Shown one piece after another: positions 18,992-28,283 of a DNA stretch of 44,234 bases. The notes below the pieces were generated by a model, which ran no database searches, had not been told where the DNA came from, and was given only the letters and a program-made list of their open reading frames with translations. The stretch's first letter is position 1. Each line of letters begins with the position of its first letter. A program made the translations under genes and the position numbers. Source of the stretch: Natronobacillus azotifigens (GTDB lineage: Bacteria > Bacillota > Bacilli > Bacillales > Amphibacillaceae); assembly GCF_026805325.1 (NCBI RefSeq), contig NZ_JAPRAT010000033.1:1-44234 (forward strand), in the 5' to 3' direction.

Positions 18992-20527
18992 TTGAAAAAG
19001 AGAGCATTACTTAGTGTTTCTGATAAAAGTAATTTAGTAGGTTTTGCAAAAGGATTAATCGAGCTTGGTTATGAGTTAATTTCTACAGGTGGTACGTTGA
19101 AGGCGTTAAAAGATGCTGGCTTAGAAGCATTACCTGTTTCAGCGATTACAAATTTTGATGAGATTTTAGATGGACGAGTAAAAACACTTCACCCCTATAT
19201 TCATGGCGGATTGTTAGCTCGTCGTGATGATTCTTCGCACATGGAGCAATTACAAACCCGTGACATTGCACCAATTGATGTGGTTGTCGTGAATTTATAC
19301 CCATTCAAAGAAACGATTGCAAAAGAAGGTGTGACAGAAGCGGACGCGATTGAAAACATCGATATTGGTGGTCCAACAATGCTAAGGTCAGCCGCAAAAA
19401 ATTTCCGTGATGTGACTGTTGTGGTTGATCCAACTGACTATGAATCGGTGCTAACGCAACTCGCTGAACAAGGTGGAACGGTTGATTTTCGTAAACAGTT
19501 AGCAGCAAAAGTTTTCCGTCATACGGCAAATTATGATGCGCTGATTTCCAATTACTTTGTAGATATTACAGGCTTAGAAGATCCAGAAACATTAACGGTT
19601 ACCTATGAAAAAGTTCAGTCTTTACGTTATGGAGAAAATCCACATCAGAAAGCTGCTTTTTATCAAGAAGCAAATGGAAAAGGCGCGTCTATTGCCAATG
19701 CGAAACAACTGCATGGAAAAGAGCTTTCTTATAACAATATTCAGGATGCAAATGCAGCATTGGAAATTGTACTAGAATTCGGTGAACAACCAGCGGCCGT
19801 AGCAGTAAAACATATGAATCCATGTGGTGTTGGAATTGGTTCCACAACTGTTGAAGCTTTCCAAAAAGCATACGATGCTGATCCAATCTCGATCTTCGGT
19901 GGGATTGTTGCATTGAATCGTGAAGTAGATGCTGAAACAGCGAATCTATTAAAAGATATTTTCTTAGAAATTGTTATTGCACCGAGTTTTTCGAAAGAAG
20001 CTTTTGAGATCTTAACAGTGAAACCAAATATTCGTTTGCTAGAAACATCGATGGAAGTAAATGCAGCAGACAGACAAAAAGTCGTTAGCGTAATTGGTGG
20101 GCTACTTGTGCAAGGTCGTGATAATGGAACAGTAACAGCAGAAGATATCACCGTTGCGACGGATCGTCAACCAACAGCAGAAGAACTAGAAGAATTATTA
20201 TTTGCTTGGAAAGTTGTTAAACATGTGAAATCCAATGCGATCGTGGTAGCGAAGGATAATCAGACAGTAGGTGTTGGTGCGGGACAAATGAACCGAGTTG
20301 GCGCAGCAGCGATCGCTTTTGAACAAGCAGGTGAAAAAGCCAATGGCGCGGTACTAGCATCTGATGCTTTCTTCCCGATGCCAGATACGGTAGAGAATGC
20401 AGCAAAAGCAGGAATCAAGGCGATCATTCAACCTGGTGGCTCGAAGCGCGATCAAGATTCGATTGATGAATGTAATAAGCACGGAATCGCAATGGTCATG
20501 ACGGGAATGCGTCACTTTAAACATTAA
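18992..20527 (+). CDS. purH: Bifunctional AICAR transformylase / IMP cyclohydrolase
   Basis: Catalyses the last two steps to IMP. 511 aa, normal length. N-terminal cyclohydrolase domain: [38 protein letters not shown]-terminal transformylase domain: [26 protein letters not shown] and [12 protein letters not shown] with [11 protein letters not shown]. The start is TTG 18992 with AGGGGG 8 nt upstream; the ATG at 18987 is out of frame and stops at once. Confidence 0.97.
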   Translation: MKKRALLSVSDKSNLVGFAKGLIELGYELISTGGTLKALKDAGLEALPVSAITNFDEILDGRVKTLHPYIHGGLLARRDDSSHMEQLQTRDIAPIDVVVVNLYPFKETIAKEGVTEADAIENIDIGGPTMLRSAAKNFRDVTVVVDPTDYESVLTQLAEQGGTVDFRKQLAAKVFRHTANYDALISNYFVDITGLEDPETLTVTYEKVQSLRYGENPHQKAAFYQEANGKGASIANAKQLHGKELSYNNIQDANAALEIVLEFGEQPAAVAVKHMNPCGVGIGSTTVEAFQKAYDADPISIFGGIVALNREVDAETANLLKDIFLEIVIAPSFSKEAFEILTVKPNIRLLETSMEVNAADRQKVVSVIGGLLVQGRDNGTVTAEDITVATDRQPTAEELEELLFAWKVVKHVKSNAIVVAKDNQTVGVGAGQMNRVGAAAIAFEQAGEKANGAVLASDAFFPMPDTVENAAKAGIKAIIQPGGSKRDQDSIDECNKHGIAMVMTGMRHFKH

Positions 20528-20553
20528 ATTCTAGTGTTCATTAGGAGGAAATT

Positions 20554-21807
20554 ATGAAGGTTTTCGTGATCGGTAGTGGTGGACGTGAACATATGATCGT
20601 TCAAAAGCTAAAAGAAAGCAACCGTGTGGAACAAATTTATGTTGCACCGGGTAATGGTGGAATTGCGAAGGATGCAACCTGTGTGGACATCAAAGATGAT
20701 GCGATTGAGGATTTAGTTGCTTTTGCCAAACAAACAGAGATAGATTGGACAATTGTTGGACCAGAAATTCCACTAACTCTGGGAGTTGTGGATGCTTTTC
20801 GGGCGGAAGGTTTACAAGTGTTCGGTCCGAATAAAGCAGCAGCGGTGATTGAAGGAAGTAAAGACTTCGCCAAGGCATTGATGTACAAATATGATATTCC
20901 TACAGCGAAATATCAGACATTCACAGATATCAATGAAGCAAAAACATATATTAAAGCAGAAGGTGCACCAATTGTTATTAAAGCAGACGGCCTAGCAGCT
21001 GGAAAAGGTGTTGTCGTTGCGATGACTGAAGCGGAGGCTTACGACGCAGTGGAAAGCATGCTTGTCGATAATCGTTTTGGTGATGCGGGTAGTCAAGTCG
21101 TAATTGAAGAATTTTTGGATGGAAAAGAATTCTCTTTATTCGCTTTTGTTGAGGGAGAGAAGGTTTACCCAATGATTCCTGCTCGTGACCACAAACGTGC
21201 TTTTGATGGTGATAAAGGACCAAATACTGGTGGTATGGGTGCATTCGCGCCAATACCAGATCTTGATCTTAATCATGTTACCTTCGCAGTAGAAAAAATA
21301 ATCAAGCCAGTAGCAAAAGGGATGCAAAAAGAAGGCCGACCGTATACAGGAGTTTTGTATGCTGGACTAATAGAAACAACAGAAGGGCCTAAAGTAATTG
21401 AGTTTAATGCTCGCTTCGGTGATCCGGAAACGCAAGTAGTATTACCATTGTTAGAAAATGATTTGATCCAAGTAATTGAAGATGTATCAGCAGGAATTGA
21501 TCCACAATTACGTTGGAAATCAGGTTATGCGATCGGTACGGTTGTAGCGGCAGCAGGATATCCAGACAACTATGAAAAAGGTGTCGAGCTACCGTTACTT
21601 GAAGAAGACGAAGCATGTTATGTAATTCATGCAGGAACGAAAAAAGGTGAAGATAGTGATTTCTATAGCAATGGAGGTCGTGTGTTACTCGTTGGTTCCG
21701 TTCAATCAACACCAGCACAAGCCCAAGCAGAAATCTATCGTTATTTAACTCGCTTCGATCAGACCGATCAATTTTTCTATCGAAAAGATATTGGTTTTAC
21801 AAAATAA
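20554..21807 (+). CDS. purD: Phosphoribosylamine-glycine ligase (GAR synthetase)
   Basis: ATP-grasp enzyme joining glycine to phosphoribosylamine; last gene of the operon. 417 aa with VIGSGGREHMI, VGPEIPLTLGVVDAF, the ATP-grasp lid VIKADGLAAGKGVVVA, PARDHKRAFDGDKGPNTGGMGAFAP and NARFGDPETQVVLPLL, all diagnostic. Strong TAGGAGGAAATT before ATG. Followed by a long perfect hairpin. Confidence 0.97.
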   Translation: MKVFVIGSGGREHMIVQKLKESNRVEQIYVAPGNGGIAKDATCVDIKDDAIEDLVAFAKQTEIDWTIVGPEIPLTLGVVDAFRAEGLQVFGPNKAAAVIEGSKDFAKALMYKYDIPTAKYQTFTDINEAKTYIKAEGAPIVIKADGLAAGKGVVVAMTEAEAYDAVESMLVDNRFGDAGSQVVIEEFLDGKEFSLFAFVEGEKVYPMIPARDHKRAFDGDKGPNTGGMGAFAPIPDLDLNHVTFAVEKIIKPVAKGMQKEGRPYTGVLYAGLIETTEGPKVIEFNARFGDPETQVVLPLLENDLIQVIEDVSAGIDPQLRWKSGYAIGTVVAAAGYPDNYEKGVELPLLEEDEACYVIHAGTKKGEDSDFYSNGGRVLLVGSVQSTPAQAQAEIYRYLTRFDQTDQFFYRKDIGFTK

Positions 21808-21820
21808 TCATGGAAAAACG

Positions 21821-21888
21821 CTCACGGAAATGAACTACACCCCAAATGTTGTGTGTGCAACAATTGGGGTGTAGTTCATTTTCATGAG
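21821..21888 (+). terminator. Terminator of the purine operon
   Basis: GAAATGAACTACACCCCAA pairs with TTGGGGTGTAGTTCATTTTC, continued by TGTTG/CAACA inside and CTCA/TGAG outside, giving an unusually long, nearly perfect stem just after purD. The T-run (ATTTTC) lies within the descending arm. Its outer end touches the truncated repeat R1b. Confidence 0.8.
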
Positions 21889-21992
21889 TGAGAGTAACGG
21901 ACGCTAGCACCCTGAATGGTTCAAGGGCCTTTATGGCTAACAATCAGTGGGGGAATCCCTAAAAATCCCCACTGATTGAAGTTTTACTTTAA
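21886..21992 (+). repeat. Repeat R1, copy b, left-truncated
   Basis: Begins at GAGTGAGAGTAACGGACGCTA, equivalent to the middle of copy a, so the left half (GGAGCAACCGTCC...) is missing. Retains GCACCCTGAATGGTTCAAGG, an insert GGCCTTTATGG also seen in copy c but not copy a, the hairpin CAATCAGTGGGG with CCCCACTGATTG, and the right end GAAGTTTTACTTTAAC. Confidence 0.65.
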
Positions 21993-22086
21993 CAAGAAAT
22001 AGTTTAATTGTTGTCTATCTATTTCCGAAATGAGGTAGACGTGTTAGAGTTAAATAGATAACAAAAAAACAGGAAGGGATGATTGT

Positions 22087-22881
22087 TTGAGTCAAGAAAA
22101 AGTATTGCAAATTACTGATTTATCGATTAGTTTTACGGGAAAAGTTGTTCTCGATAAGATTAATTTAGAAGTGTATCGTGGCCAGATTATTGGTTACATT
22201 GGACCGAATGGTGCTGGGAAAAGTACGACAGTGAAGATAATCCTTGGTTTATTGGATCGATACCGAGGAAAGGTAGAAGTTTTTGGTGAAGATATTCGCA
22301 ATAAAGGGAACGCTTACAAAAAAAGAATCGGTTATGTTCCAGAAAATGGGGAGATCTATGATGATCTAACCGCCTTTGAATATATTAGTTTTACTGGACA
22401 AATGTACGGAATGGAGCCAGAAGATATAAAAAATAAACTTATTAGGCTTTTGGAAAAGTTTGATATGGCAGAGTCTTTACATAAACGCGTTTCTACTTTT
22501 TCGAAAGGGATGAAACAAAAATTATTGATTATCTCGAGTTTAATTCATGATCCTGATTTAATTTTCTTTGATGAACCGTTAAGTGGGTTGGATGCTAATA
22601 GTGTAATGATTATTAAAGAGATGATGACAATATTGGCGGCTGAAGGCAAGACAATCTTTTACTCGTCGCACATCATGGATGTTGTAGAAAAGATTAGTAA
22701 TCGAATTATTTTATTAGCGGATGGGAATGTAGTTGCAGATGGAACATTTGATCAGTTAAAAGAGAAAAATAAAGAAGGAACGCTAGAACAGATTTTTAAT
22801 CAATTAACTGGTTTTGATCAACATGAGCAAATTGCAGCAGATATTGTTGCAGCGTTACATGGAGATGAGTCTAATGAATGA
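22087..22881 (+). CDS. ABC-2 type exporter, ATP-binding protein
   Basis: Cytoplasmic ATPase (264 aa) with Walker A GPNGAGKST, a degenerate signature region TFSKGMKQKLLI, Walker B DLIFFDEPLSGLD and YSSHIMD carrying the switch His. The SKGMKQ signature and the extended C-terminus are typical of exporter ATPases (CcmA/YhaQ/EcsA-like). Start TTG 22087 with AAGGGATGA upstream. Stop overlaps the ATG of the permease gene, so the two form a transporter. Substrate unknown. Confidence 0.92.
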   Translation: MSQEKVLQITDLSISFTGKVVLDKINLEVYRGQIIGYIGPNGAGKSTTVKIILGLLDRYRGKVEVFGEDIRNKGNAYKKRIGYVPENGEIYDDLTAFEYISFTGQMYGMEPEDIKNKLIRLLEKFDMAESLHKRVSTFSKGMKQKLLIISSLIHDPDLIFFDEPLSGLDANSVMIIKEMMTILAAEGKTIFYSSHIMDVVEKISNRIILLADGNVVADGTFDQLKEKNKEGTLEQIFNQLTGFDQHEQIAADIVAALHGDESNE

Positions 22882-24496
22882 TTTCATTACATTAAAAATT
22901 TTAGATCGATTTGCTGGATTGTTTCGTCTGTTATCTGTTGATTACCGTGCGATGCGACTAATTTTATCGTTTAAACTAACGATGGATAAACGTCGGGTTC
23001 CAACAATTATGCAAGGAGATAAACAAAAAGAGAATCCAATGTTAAGTGCGTTTGTAAAATCATTATTGCTTTACGCATTTTATGGCCTATTTCTTATTCC
23101 GTTTTTGGTGATCGGTGATAACTATTTGTTTCAAATGAGTATTGTTTTTGCAATTATCATGTTTATTTTGATGACATCAATGATCTCTGATTTTTCAGCC
23201 GTCTTATTAGATGTTCGAGACAAAGCGATTTTAGACACCAAACCTGTTACTGCAAGAACGATAAGTGTGGCTAAATTTGTGCATGTTGTGATATATATGA
23301 CACAACTTACAGGAGCATTTCTACTTATCCCTTTTCTGATTGGGAGTGCGGTTAATGGTGTTCGGTTTTCTATTTTGTTTTTCTTTACGATTATCTTTGT
23401 CTCCTTATTCATCATTGTTTTAACAGCATTATTCTATATGTTTATCTTGCGTTTCTTTGATGGCGAACGACTGCGGGATATTATTAATTATATTCAAATA
23501 TTTCTCTCTGTTGGGATCATTGTAGGGTATCAAGTATTGGTGAGGACATTTGAATTTGTGGATTACTCGTTCACACTCGATTTCTATTGGTGGCACTACC
23601 TACTTCCACCAATGTGGTTTAGCGGGTCTTTTGAATGGTTGTTACTTGGCAACAGTGAGACTTATATTGTTATATTTTCACTATTAGCTTTGTTTATTCC
23701 GATTTTTTCAATCGTACTATATATCTATTTAGTACCAACTTTCGAACGCAATTTGCAGAAATTACTGGCAAATAGCAAGGCGAAAAAACCGAAGAGAGCC
23801 CGTGTACAGCAATGGATAGCGAGAATCGCCACTGCTAGTGTAGAAGAAGAATCCATGTTTCGGTTTGCAAGCAAGATGCTTCGTAACGAACGAGATTTCA
23901 AGCTGAAAGTGTACCCCTCATTAGGACTTTCTCTTGTTTTTCCATTTATTATGATATTTAGTATGCGTGTTCCAGATCAAACGCCTAACTATACCTATAG
24001 CTATTTGTTTGCCTATTTTGTCGTGTTAATGATTCCAACTGTTGTGCATATGTTGAAGTATTCGAATAAATACAAAGGCGCGTGGCTGTATCGAATATTA
24101 CCAGTTCAAGATCAGATGCTTTTTTATCGTGCTACATTAAAAGCATTTTTAATTCAAATTTTTCTGCCAATCACGCTTCTCATAGGGGTCATTTTTTCTG
24201 TGATTGCTGGGTTTGATCAAGTGATTCACTTTATCGTCATTACTTTGACGGGCTGGCTATTTACGATTGTTTGTTACCGATTGCTAAATAACCAACGTTA
24301 CCCGTTCGCAAGCAATTTTTCGTTTGCACAGTCAGCAAACAGTGCGTATATGTTCTTGACCATGTTTTTGGTTGGATTTCTTGCATTTCTTCATTTTCTC
24401 ATTCAGCTGATTCCTTATGGCATATATGGATTTGTTATTATTCTGATTGTCATTAACATCTTTACGTGGAAAAAAATATTGCCTAAGAAAGTGTGA
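22874..24496 (+). CDS. ABC-2 type exporter, membrane protein
   Basis: 540-aa integral membrane protein with about ten to twelve hydrophobic helices in two halves, separated by a basic cytoplasmic stretch (ANSKAKKPKRARVQQW) near the middle. ATG 22874 overlaps the ATPase stop and has GGAGATGAG upstream; the earlier in-frame ATG at 22814 lies well inside the ATPase gene and would add a non-membrane extension. I recognise no named family beyond large ABC exporter permeases. The function may be export of a lipid, peptide or polysaccharide; nothing in the sequence decides. Confidence 0.85.
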   Translation: MNDFITLKILDRFAGLFRLLSVDYRAMRLILSFKLTMDKRRVPTIMQGDKQKENPMLSAFVKSLLLYAFYGLFLIPFLVIGDNYLFQMSIVFAIIMFILMTSMISDFSAVLLDVRDKAILDTKPVTARTISVAKFVHVVIYMTQLTGAFLLIPFLIGSAVNGVRFSILFFFTIIFVSLFIIVLTALFYMFILRFFDGERLRDIINYIQIFLSVGIIVGYQVLVRTFEFVDYSFTLDFYWWHYLLPPMWFSGSFEWLLLGNSETYIVIFSLLALFIPIFSIVLYIYLVPTFERNLQKLLANSKAKKPKRARVQQWIARIATASVEEESMFRFASKMLRNERDFKLKVYPSLGLSLVFPFIMIFSMRVPDQTPNYTYSYLFAYFVVLMIPTVVHMLKYSNKYKGAWLYRILPVQDQMLFYRATLKAFLIQIFLPITLLIGVIFSVIAGFDQVIHFIVITLTGWLFTIVCYRLLNNQRYPFASNFSFAQSANSAYMFLTMFLVGFLAFLHFLIQLIPYGIYGFVIILIVINIFTWKKILPKKV

Positions 24497-24531
24497 GTTC
24501 TCAAAATATAAGAAAAACAAGGAGTGATGAC

Positions 24532-25422
24532 ATGCCAGCTTATTTATTTGCTCATTTCACAAGTGAACAAGCCGATGGAGAACAAGTCTATTTTAGTGTT
24601 AGTAAGGATGGACTGCATTTTGAAGACCTGAATCACGGAAAACCGATTCTTCGTTCACAAATCGGTGAGGAGGGTGTACGCGATCCATTTATTATTAGAG
24701 ATCCAAACAAGGGGAAATTCTATTTAATCGCTACAGATCTCAGATTATCAAAAGGATTAGGTTGGCAACATGCGGTTGAATCAGGCAGTCTTGATTTGAT
24801 TATTTGGGAATCTACTGATTTAATCAATTGGCAGGGACCAAATTCTGTGCATGTTGGGGTAGAAGGTGCAGGCAATGTATGGGCACCTGAAGCTATTTAC
24901 GACCAAGCTGTCGGAAAGATTCTTGTATTCTGGGCTTCTCGTGTGGCAGGGAAACAACGGATGTATGCTAGCTATACAACGGACTTCGATAAATTTGAGA
25001 AGCCTTTTCTATTTATTGATCATAGTCATGATGTTATTGATACAACCATTGTTTATGATCAAGGTATGTATTATCGTTTTACGAAAAACGAACAAAATAG
25101 TCGGATCGTTATGGAAAAATCCGATCAGCTCACGGGCTCCTATGAGCGGGTTGAATCTGCAGTGTTAGATGGCTTAGAAGGAGTAGAAGGTCCAGAAATA
25201 TACCCACTACCAGAGCAAGGGAAATGGTGCCTTATTGTAGATCGATTTAAAGAAGGTAAAGGTTATTTACCTTTGATAACAAGTGACTTAGCAAATGGTG
25301 AATTTCAGGTGCTTCGGGATGATCAATATCACTTTGGAAAAACAAAGAAAAGACACGGTGGTGTTTTGGAAATAAGTGATGAAGAATATCTTCGTTTGAA
25401 AGAAAAATTCTTAGTAGGGTGA
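24532..25422 (+). CDS. Glycoside hydrolase family 43-like protein
   Basis: 296 aa, no signal peptide, hence probably cytoplasmic. The repeated beta-propeller blades typical of GH43/GH32-like five-bladed enzymes are visible: VYFSVSKDGLHFEDL, GVRDPFIIRDPNKGKFYLIATD, LIIWESTDLINWQG, and NVWAPEAIYD. Candidate catalytic acids are the Asp in RDPF, the Asp in HDVIDTT and the Glu in EGPEIY. Likely substrates are arabinose- or xylose-containing oligosaccharides, consistent with the pectin locus downstream, but this is inference. Start ATG 24532 with AAGGAGTGATG; it sits 35 bp after the exporter permease and may be co-transcribed with it. Confidence 0.8.
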   Translation: MPAYLFAHFTSEQADGEQVYFSVSKDGLHFEDLNHGKPILRSQIGEEGVRDPFIIRDPNKGKFYLIATDLRLSKGLGWQHAVESGSLDLIIWESTDLINWQGPNSVHVGVEGAGNVWAPEAIYDQAVGKILVFWASRVAGKQRMYASYTTDFDKFEKPFLFIDHSHDVIDTTIVYDQGMYYRFTKNEQNSRIVMEKSDQLTGSYERVESAVLDGLEGVEGPEIYPLPEQGKWCLIVDRFKEGKGYLPLITSDLANGEFQVLRDDQYHFGKTKKRHGGVLEISDEEYLRLKEKFLVG

Positions 25423-25451
25423 TTTGGTCAATAAGTTAAGGCAGCTACAAT

Positions 25452-25560
25452 TATAGAAGGGTGTTCAAAAAGTCTTCGAATGATAAGCGGTGAGGTCCTC
25501 CGATGGCTCGTCTTCCAGTCCTCATATAGGGGGAAAACTTTCAAACTCGCACTTATAGTA
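25452..25560 (+). repeat. Possible small inverted-end repeat fragment
   Basis: Starts GTGTTCAAAAAGTCTTC and ends GGGGAAAACTTTCAAACTC, imperfect inverted ends, with an inner TGAGG/CCTCA pairing. Segments beginning TTCAAAAAGTC are common intergenic repeats in Bacillaceae. Only one copy is in the window, so the assignment rests on the inverted ends and general resemblance. Confidence 0.3.
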
Positions 25561-25629
25561 TAATGGATTCAAGTCTGAAGAGAAAAATCATATAGTAATA
25601 GATCTTTCACATCTGAAGGAGGATAATAC

Positions 25630-25992
25630 ATGATTCTAGGCATACATCACGCTCAAATTACTATTCCAAAAAATAGTGAGGAACAGGGTAAACAATTTTA
25701 TTGCAATATATTAGGATTAAGAGAAATCGAAAAGCCTGATTCACTTAAAGGTCGAGGAGGTTTTTGGATACAAGTTGGCGATAAAGAAGTACATGTAGGT
25801 ACAGAAGATGGTTTTGATCGGTTAACAACGAAATCGCATATCGCTTATCAGGTAGAAGATATTTCTCAATGGAAAAAAGTATTAGAAAAGCAGAATATAA
25901 AAATATTAGATTCTATTCCAATTCCGAACTATGAACGCTTTGAATTTAGAGACCCTTTTGGGAATAGAGTAGAAATGATCCAAGAAATCTAA
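25630..25992 (+). CDS. VOC (glyoxalase/bleomycin-resistance fold) protein
   Basis: 120-aa single-domain protein with the vicinal oxygen chelate pattern: IHHAQITIP with the first metal-binding His, the C-terminal half RFEFRDPFGNRVEMIQ with the terminal Glu, and YCNILGLREIEKP between. Family members include glyoxalases, dioxygenases and antibiotic-resistance proteins; the motif RDPFGNRVE is common to many and does not fix the reaction. GAAGGAGG at good spacing before ATG. Probably monocistronic, with a strong terminator about 80 bp after. Confidence 0.85.
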   Translation: MILGIHHAQITIPKNSEEQGKQFYCNILGLREIEKPDSLKGRGGFWIQVGDKEVHVGTEDGFDRLTTKSHIAYQVEDISQWKKVLEKQNIKILDSIPIPNYERFEFRDPFGNRVEMIQEI

Positions 25993-26073
25993 AAAATTGG
26001 CACTTGTGTGGAAGTATTACCATTTGTTTTTGTTCCGAAAAGACTCCCCCTCAAAATGCATAGGACGTAACCG

Positions 26074-26111
26074 AAAAGACAGTTGACCACTCTTGGTCAA
26101 CTGTCTTTTTT
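26074..26111. terminator. Strong bidirectional intrinsic terminator
   Basis: AAAAGACAGTTGACCA (26074-26089) pairs perfectly with TGGTCAACTGTCTTTT (26094-26109), loop CTCT, followed by more T. Ends the VOC transcript. Confidence 0.92.
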
Positions 26112-26500
26112 AAAAGAGAATGAGTGAACTTTTTATTTTTCTCAGTTTTCGTGACGAGCGGTTTTTAGCGGGTGTATGCGTAGAAGTCGCGAGCAAATCA
26201 CGAAATCCGCACCCGAATTGTGAAAGTAGCACAAAATTCAAAACCACTTTTGAAACAGAATCCAGCACCCCCCTCCAGTTTCCATATGGTTCAGTGTACG
26301 ACTAGATAGCACCTCACTCTATTTCTTGCTCATCTGTATTCCGACCTAATTTCAAATGATATTCTTATCATCAACCATCTATAACAGAGCGAACAGAAAA
26401 AGTCGTAATTGATTTCGCTCCACTCCCGATAGTGATTGAAAATTAAAATAAAGATAAACAATCGCAAAACAACAAAAATAAAAACAAACAAAAAATAGTA
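26112..26500. other. Non-coding stretch upstream of kdgA
   Basis: About 390 bp. It holds a CGGGTG/CACCCG pairing around 26178-26216 and a strongly A-rich region at 26440-26500 directly upstream of the kdgA -35 box, which may act as an UP element. No credible gene on either strand: the 61-codon plus-strand frame (26120-26305) and the minus-strand T-rich frame (26330-26536) have no recognisable sequence. Confidence 0.5.
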
Positions 26501-26501
26501 G

Positions 26502-26530
26502 TTGAAAAAAAAGAAGTTATTGGATATAAT
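26502..26530 (+). promoter_or_regulatory. Sigma-A promoter of the kdgA operon
   Basis: TTGAAA (26502-26507) and a perfect TATAAT (26525-26530) with a 17-bp spacer, preceded by A-tracts. The expected transcription start (about 26537) is immediately followed by the operator-like repeats. Confidence 0.88.
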
Positions 26531-26540
26531 GAACACATAG

Positions 26541-26575
26541 TTTCTTAATAGAAAAATTAATTTCCAAATAAGAAA
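26541..26575 (+). promoter_or_regulatory. Candidate IclR/KdgR operator pair at kdgA
   Basis: Two TTTC...GAAA palindromic sites, TTTCTTAATAGAAA (26541-26554) and TTTCCAAATAAGAAA (26561-26575), start 20 bp apart just downstream of the -10 box. On the opposite strand at 30831-30797, upstream of the IclR gene, a 35-bp segment of the same length and spacing agrees at 25 of 35 positions by hand alignment. Position after the transcription start suits repression. Confidence 0.6.
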
Positions 26576-26593
26576 TAAATGAGGTGATGATTA

Positions 26594-27229
26594 TTGAAAA
26601 AATATCATGTACTTAAACAGTTGGAGAGTCAAAAACTTGTTGCTGTTGTACGTGGGGAGACCGTTAATGAAGCTTTAGCGATATCACGGGCCTGTATTAA
26701 AGGTGGAATCAAAGCGGTTGAACTTACTTTTACCTTAAAGGGTGCGGAAGAAGCGATTGAAAATTTAGCAAAAGAATATCATGATGATCAAGATGTAGTT
26801 GTTGGCGCTGGAACGGTTCTAGATGCGAGTACGGCAAGGATTGCCATTTTAAAAGGTGCTGCTTTTATTGTGAGTCCAGGGTTTGATAAAGAAACAGCGC
26901 TTCTTTGCAATACCTATCATGTCCCATATTTGCCTGGGGCGGTGACGGTAACAGAAGTTCAAGAAGCATTAAAATATGGAGTGGACGTAATTAAATTATT
27001 CCCTGGGAGTTTAGCAGGACCGAAATATATTGCTGCATTAAAAGGACCACTTCCCCATGTGAACGTTATGCCAACAGGTGGTGTGGACGAAAACAACGTA
27101 AAGGACTGGTTAAAGCATGGTGCTTTTGCTTGCGGGATTGGCAGTAATTTAACGTCACTGAAAAAACTAGGTTCATTAGAAGCAATCGAGGAGCAAGCGA
27201 AACGCTATCGTGCGCGGATAACCGGGTAA
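26594..27229 (+). CDS. kdgA: 2-keto-3-deoxy-6-phosphogluconate aldolase
   Basis: Class I aldolase splitting KDPG to pyruvate and glyceraldehyde-3-phosphate (also often KHG). 211 aa with LVAVVRGETVNEAL, the Glu of VELTFT, GAGTVLDASTARIAI, FIVSPGFDKE and the Schiff-base Lys in VIKLFPGSLAGPKYI, then MPTGGVDENNV. Start TTG 26594 behind GAGGTGATGA. First gene of the uronate catabolic operon. It is somewhat unusual to find kdgA ahead of kdgK, kduI and kduD, but the set is complete. Confidence 0.93.
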   Translation: MKKYHVLKQLESQKLVAVVRGETVNEALAISRACIKGGIKAVELTFTLKGAEEAIENLAKEYHDDQDVVVGAGTVLDASTARIAILKGAAFIVSPGFDKETALLCNTYHVPYLPGAVTVTEVQEALKYGVDVIKLFPGSLAGPKYIAALKGPLPHVNVMPTGGVDENNVKDWLKHGAFACGIGSNLTSLKKLGSLEAIEEQAKRYRARITG

Positions 27230-27242
27230 GGTGAGGGATAAA

Positions 27243-28253
27243 ATGAAAAATATACTTACATTTGGTGAGATTTTAGTTCGTTTATCTTCCAATCAAGGAA
27301 AACGCCTTAGCGAAGCGAACACGTTACACGTGAATTATGGTGGTGCAGAAGCGAATGTTGCGGTTTCTCTTGCTCAGTATGGTTATCGCACGTCAATATT
27401 TTCGAGGATACCAGATCACGAGATTTCCAAAGGTATTCTCCATTATTTAAAAGGTTATGATGTCAATACGAATTTGATTCAACTAAAAGGAACAAGAATT
27501 GGTACGTATTATTTAGAGGTAGGTGCAGGAAATAGGAGTTCAAAAGTTATTTATGATCGTGCACATACCAGTATTACCGAATTAACCCCAGAGGATTTAG
27601 ATTATGAGACAATTTTTAAAGATCAAGAATTACTACACGTAACGGGTATTACCCCAGCATTAAGTGATAATTTAGTACAAGTAACGGAGTGTTTATTTAA
27701 AGAAGCAAAAGCAAGAGGGATCCTTATTAGTTTTGATTTCAACTATCGTGCCAAATTATGGTCAAAGGAAACAGCAGGTCAAGTGTTTAAGCGCTTACTT
27801 TCTTATGTTGATATCTGTTCATGTGCAGAACTCGACTTTATTCACTTACTTGGATATGAACAAGAGTCGGAAAGGTTAAGTTATCCAGAGCGATTAACAA
27901 CTTATTATAAAAAACTATCGAAAGAATATGACAATATTGCTGTTCTTTTTTCTACAAAAAGAGAGAATCTGTCTGCTTCCACTAATCAATTGACTGGTTA
28001 TTTTTACACAAAAGGTCAGTTGTATGAATCCCCTTTATTTTCAATTGATCACATTATCGATCGAGTTGGAGGGGGAGATGCCTTTGTATCGGGAGTTTTG
28101 CATGGCTATTTAAGCAATTGGAATGAGCAAAACATTATCGATTTTGCTACGGCTGCCTCCGTTTTAAAACATACGATCTTAGGAGATGCGAATATTGTTA
28201 CAGAAGAAGAAGTGAACAATATGTTGAATAACGGGTCACAAATTAACCGTTAA
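27243..28253 (+). CDS. kdgK: 2-keto-3-deoxygluconate kinase (PfkB family)
   Basis: Phosphorylates KDG to KDPG. 336 aa, ribokinase fold: N-terminal ILTFGEILVRLSS, VNYGGAEANVAVSLAQ, and the C-terminal ATP/anion-hole motif VGGGDAFVSGVLHG with the catalytic Asp. Start ATG 27243 behind GGTGAGGG; a GTG four codons earlier is possible but lies inside the ribosome-binding site. Only about 13 nt follow kdgA, so the two are co-translated. Confidence 0.93.
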   Translation: MKNILTFGEILVRLSSNQGKRLSEANTLHVNYGGAEANVAVSLAQYGYRTSIFSRIPDHEISKGILHYLKGYDVNTNLIQLKGTRIGTYYLEVGAGNRSSKVIYDRAHTSITELTPEDLDYETIFKDQELLHVTGITPALSDNLVQVTECLFKEAKARGILISFDFNYRAKLWSKETAGQVFKRLLSYVDICSCAELDFIHLLGYEQESERLSYPERLTTYYKKLSKEYDNIAVLFSTKRENLSASTNQLTGYFYTKGQLYESPLFSIDHIIDRVGGGDAFVSGVLHGYLSNWNEQNIIDFATAASVLKHTILGDANIVTEEEVNNMLNNGSQINR

Positions 28254-28283
28254 ATATAATGAACCTGAGGAGGAATTTATTTC

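Noticed and set aside
19741..20151. 136-codon frame opposite purH
   Set aside because: Antisense shadow; the plus strand carries unmistakable PurH motifs across the same bases.
26120..26536. Short frames on both strands upstream of kdgA
   Set aside because: Biased composition (A/T-rich), no ribosome-binding sites, and one overlaps the kdgA promoter.
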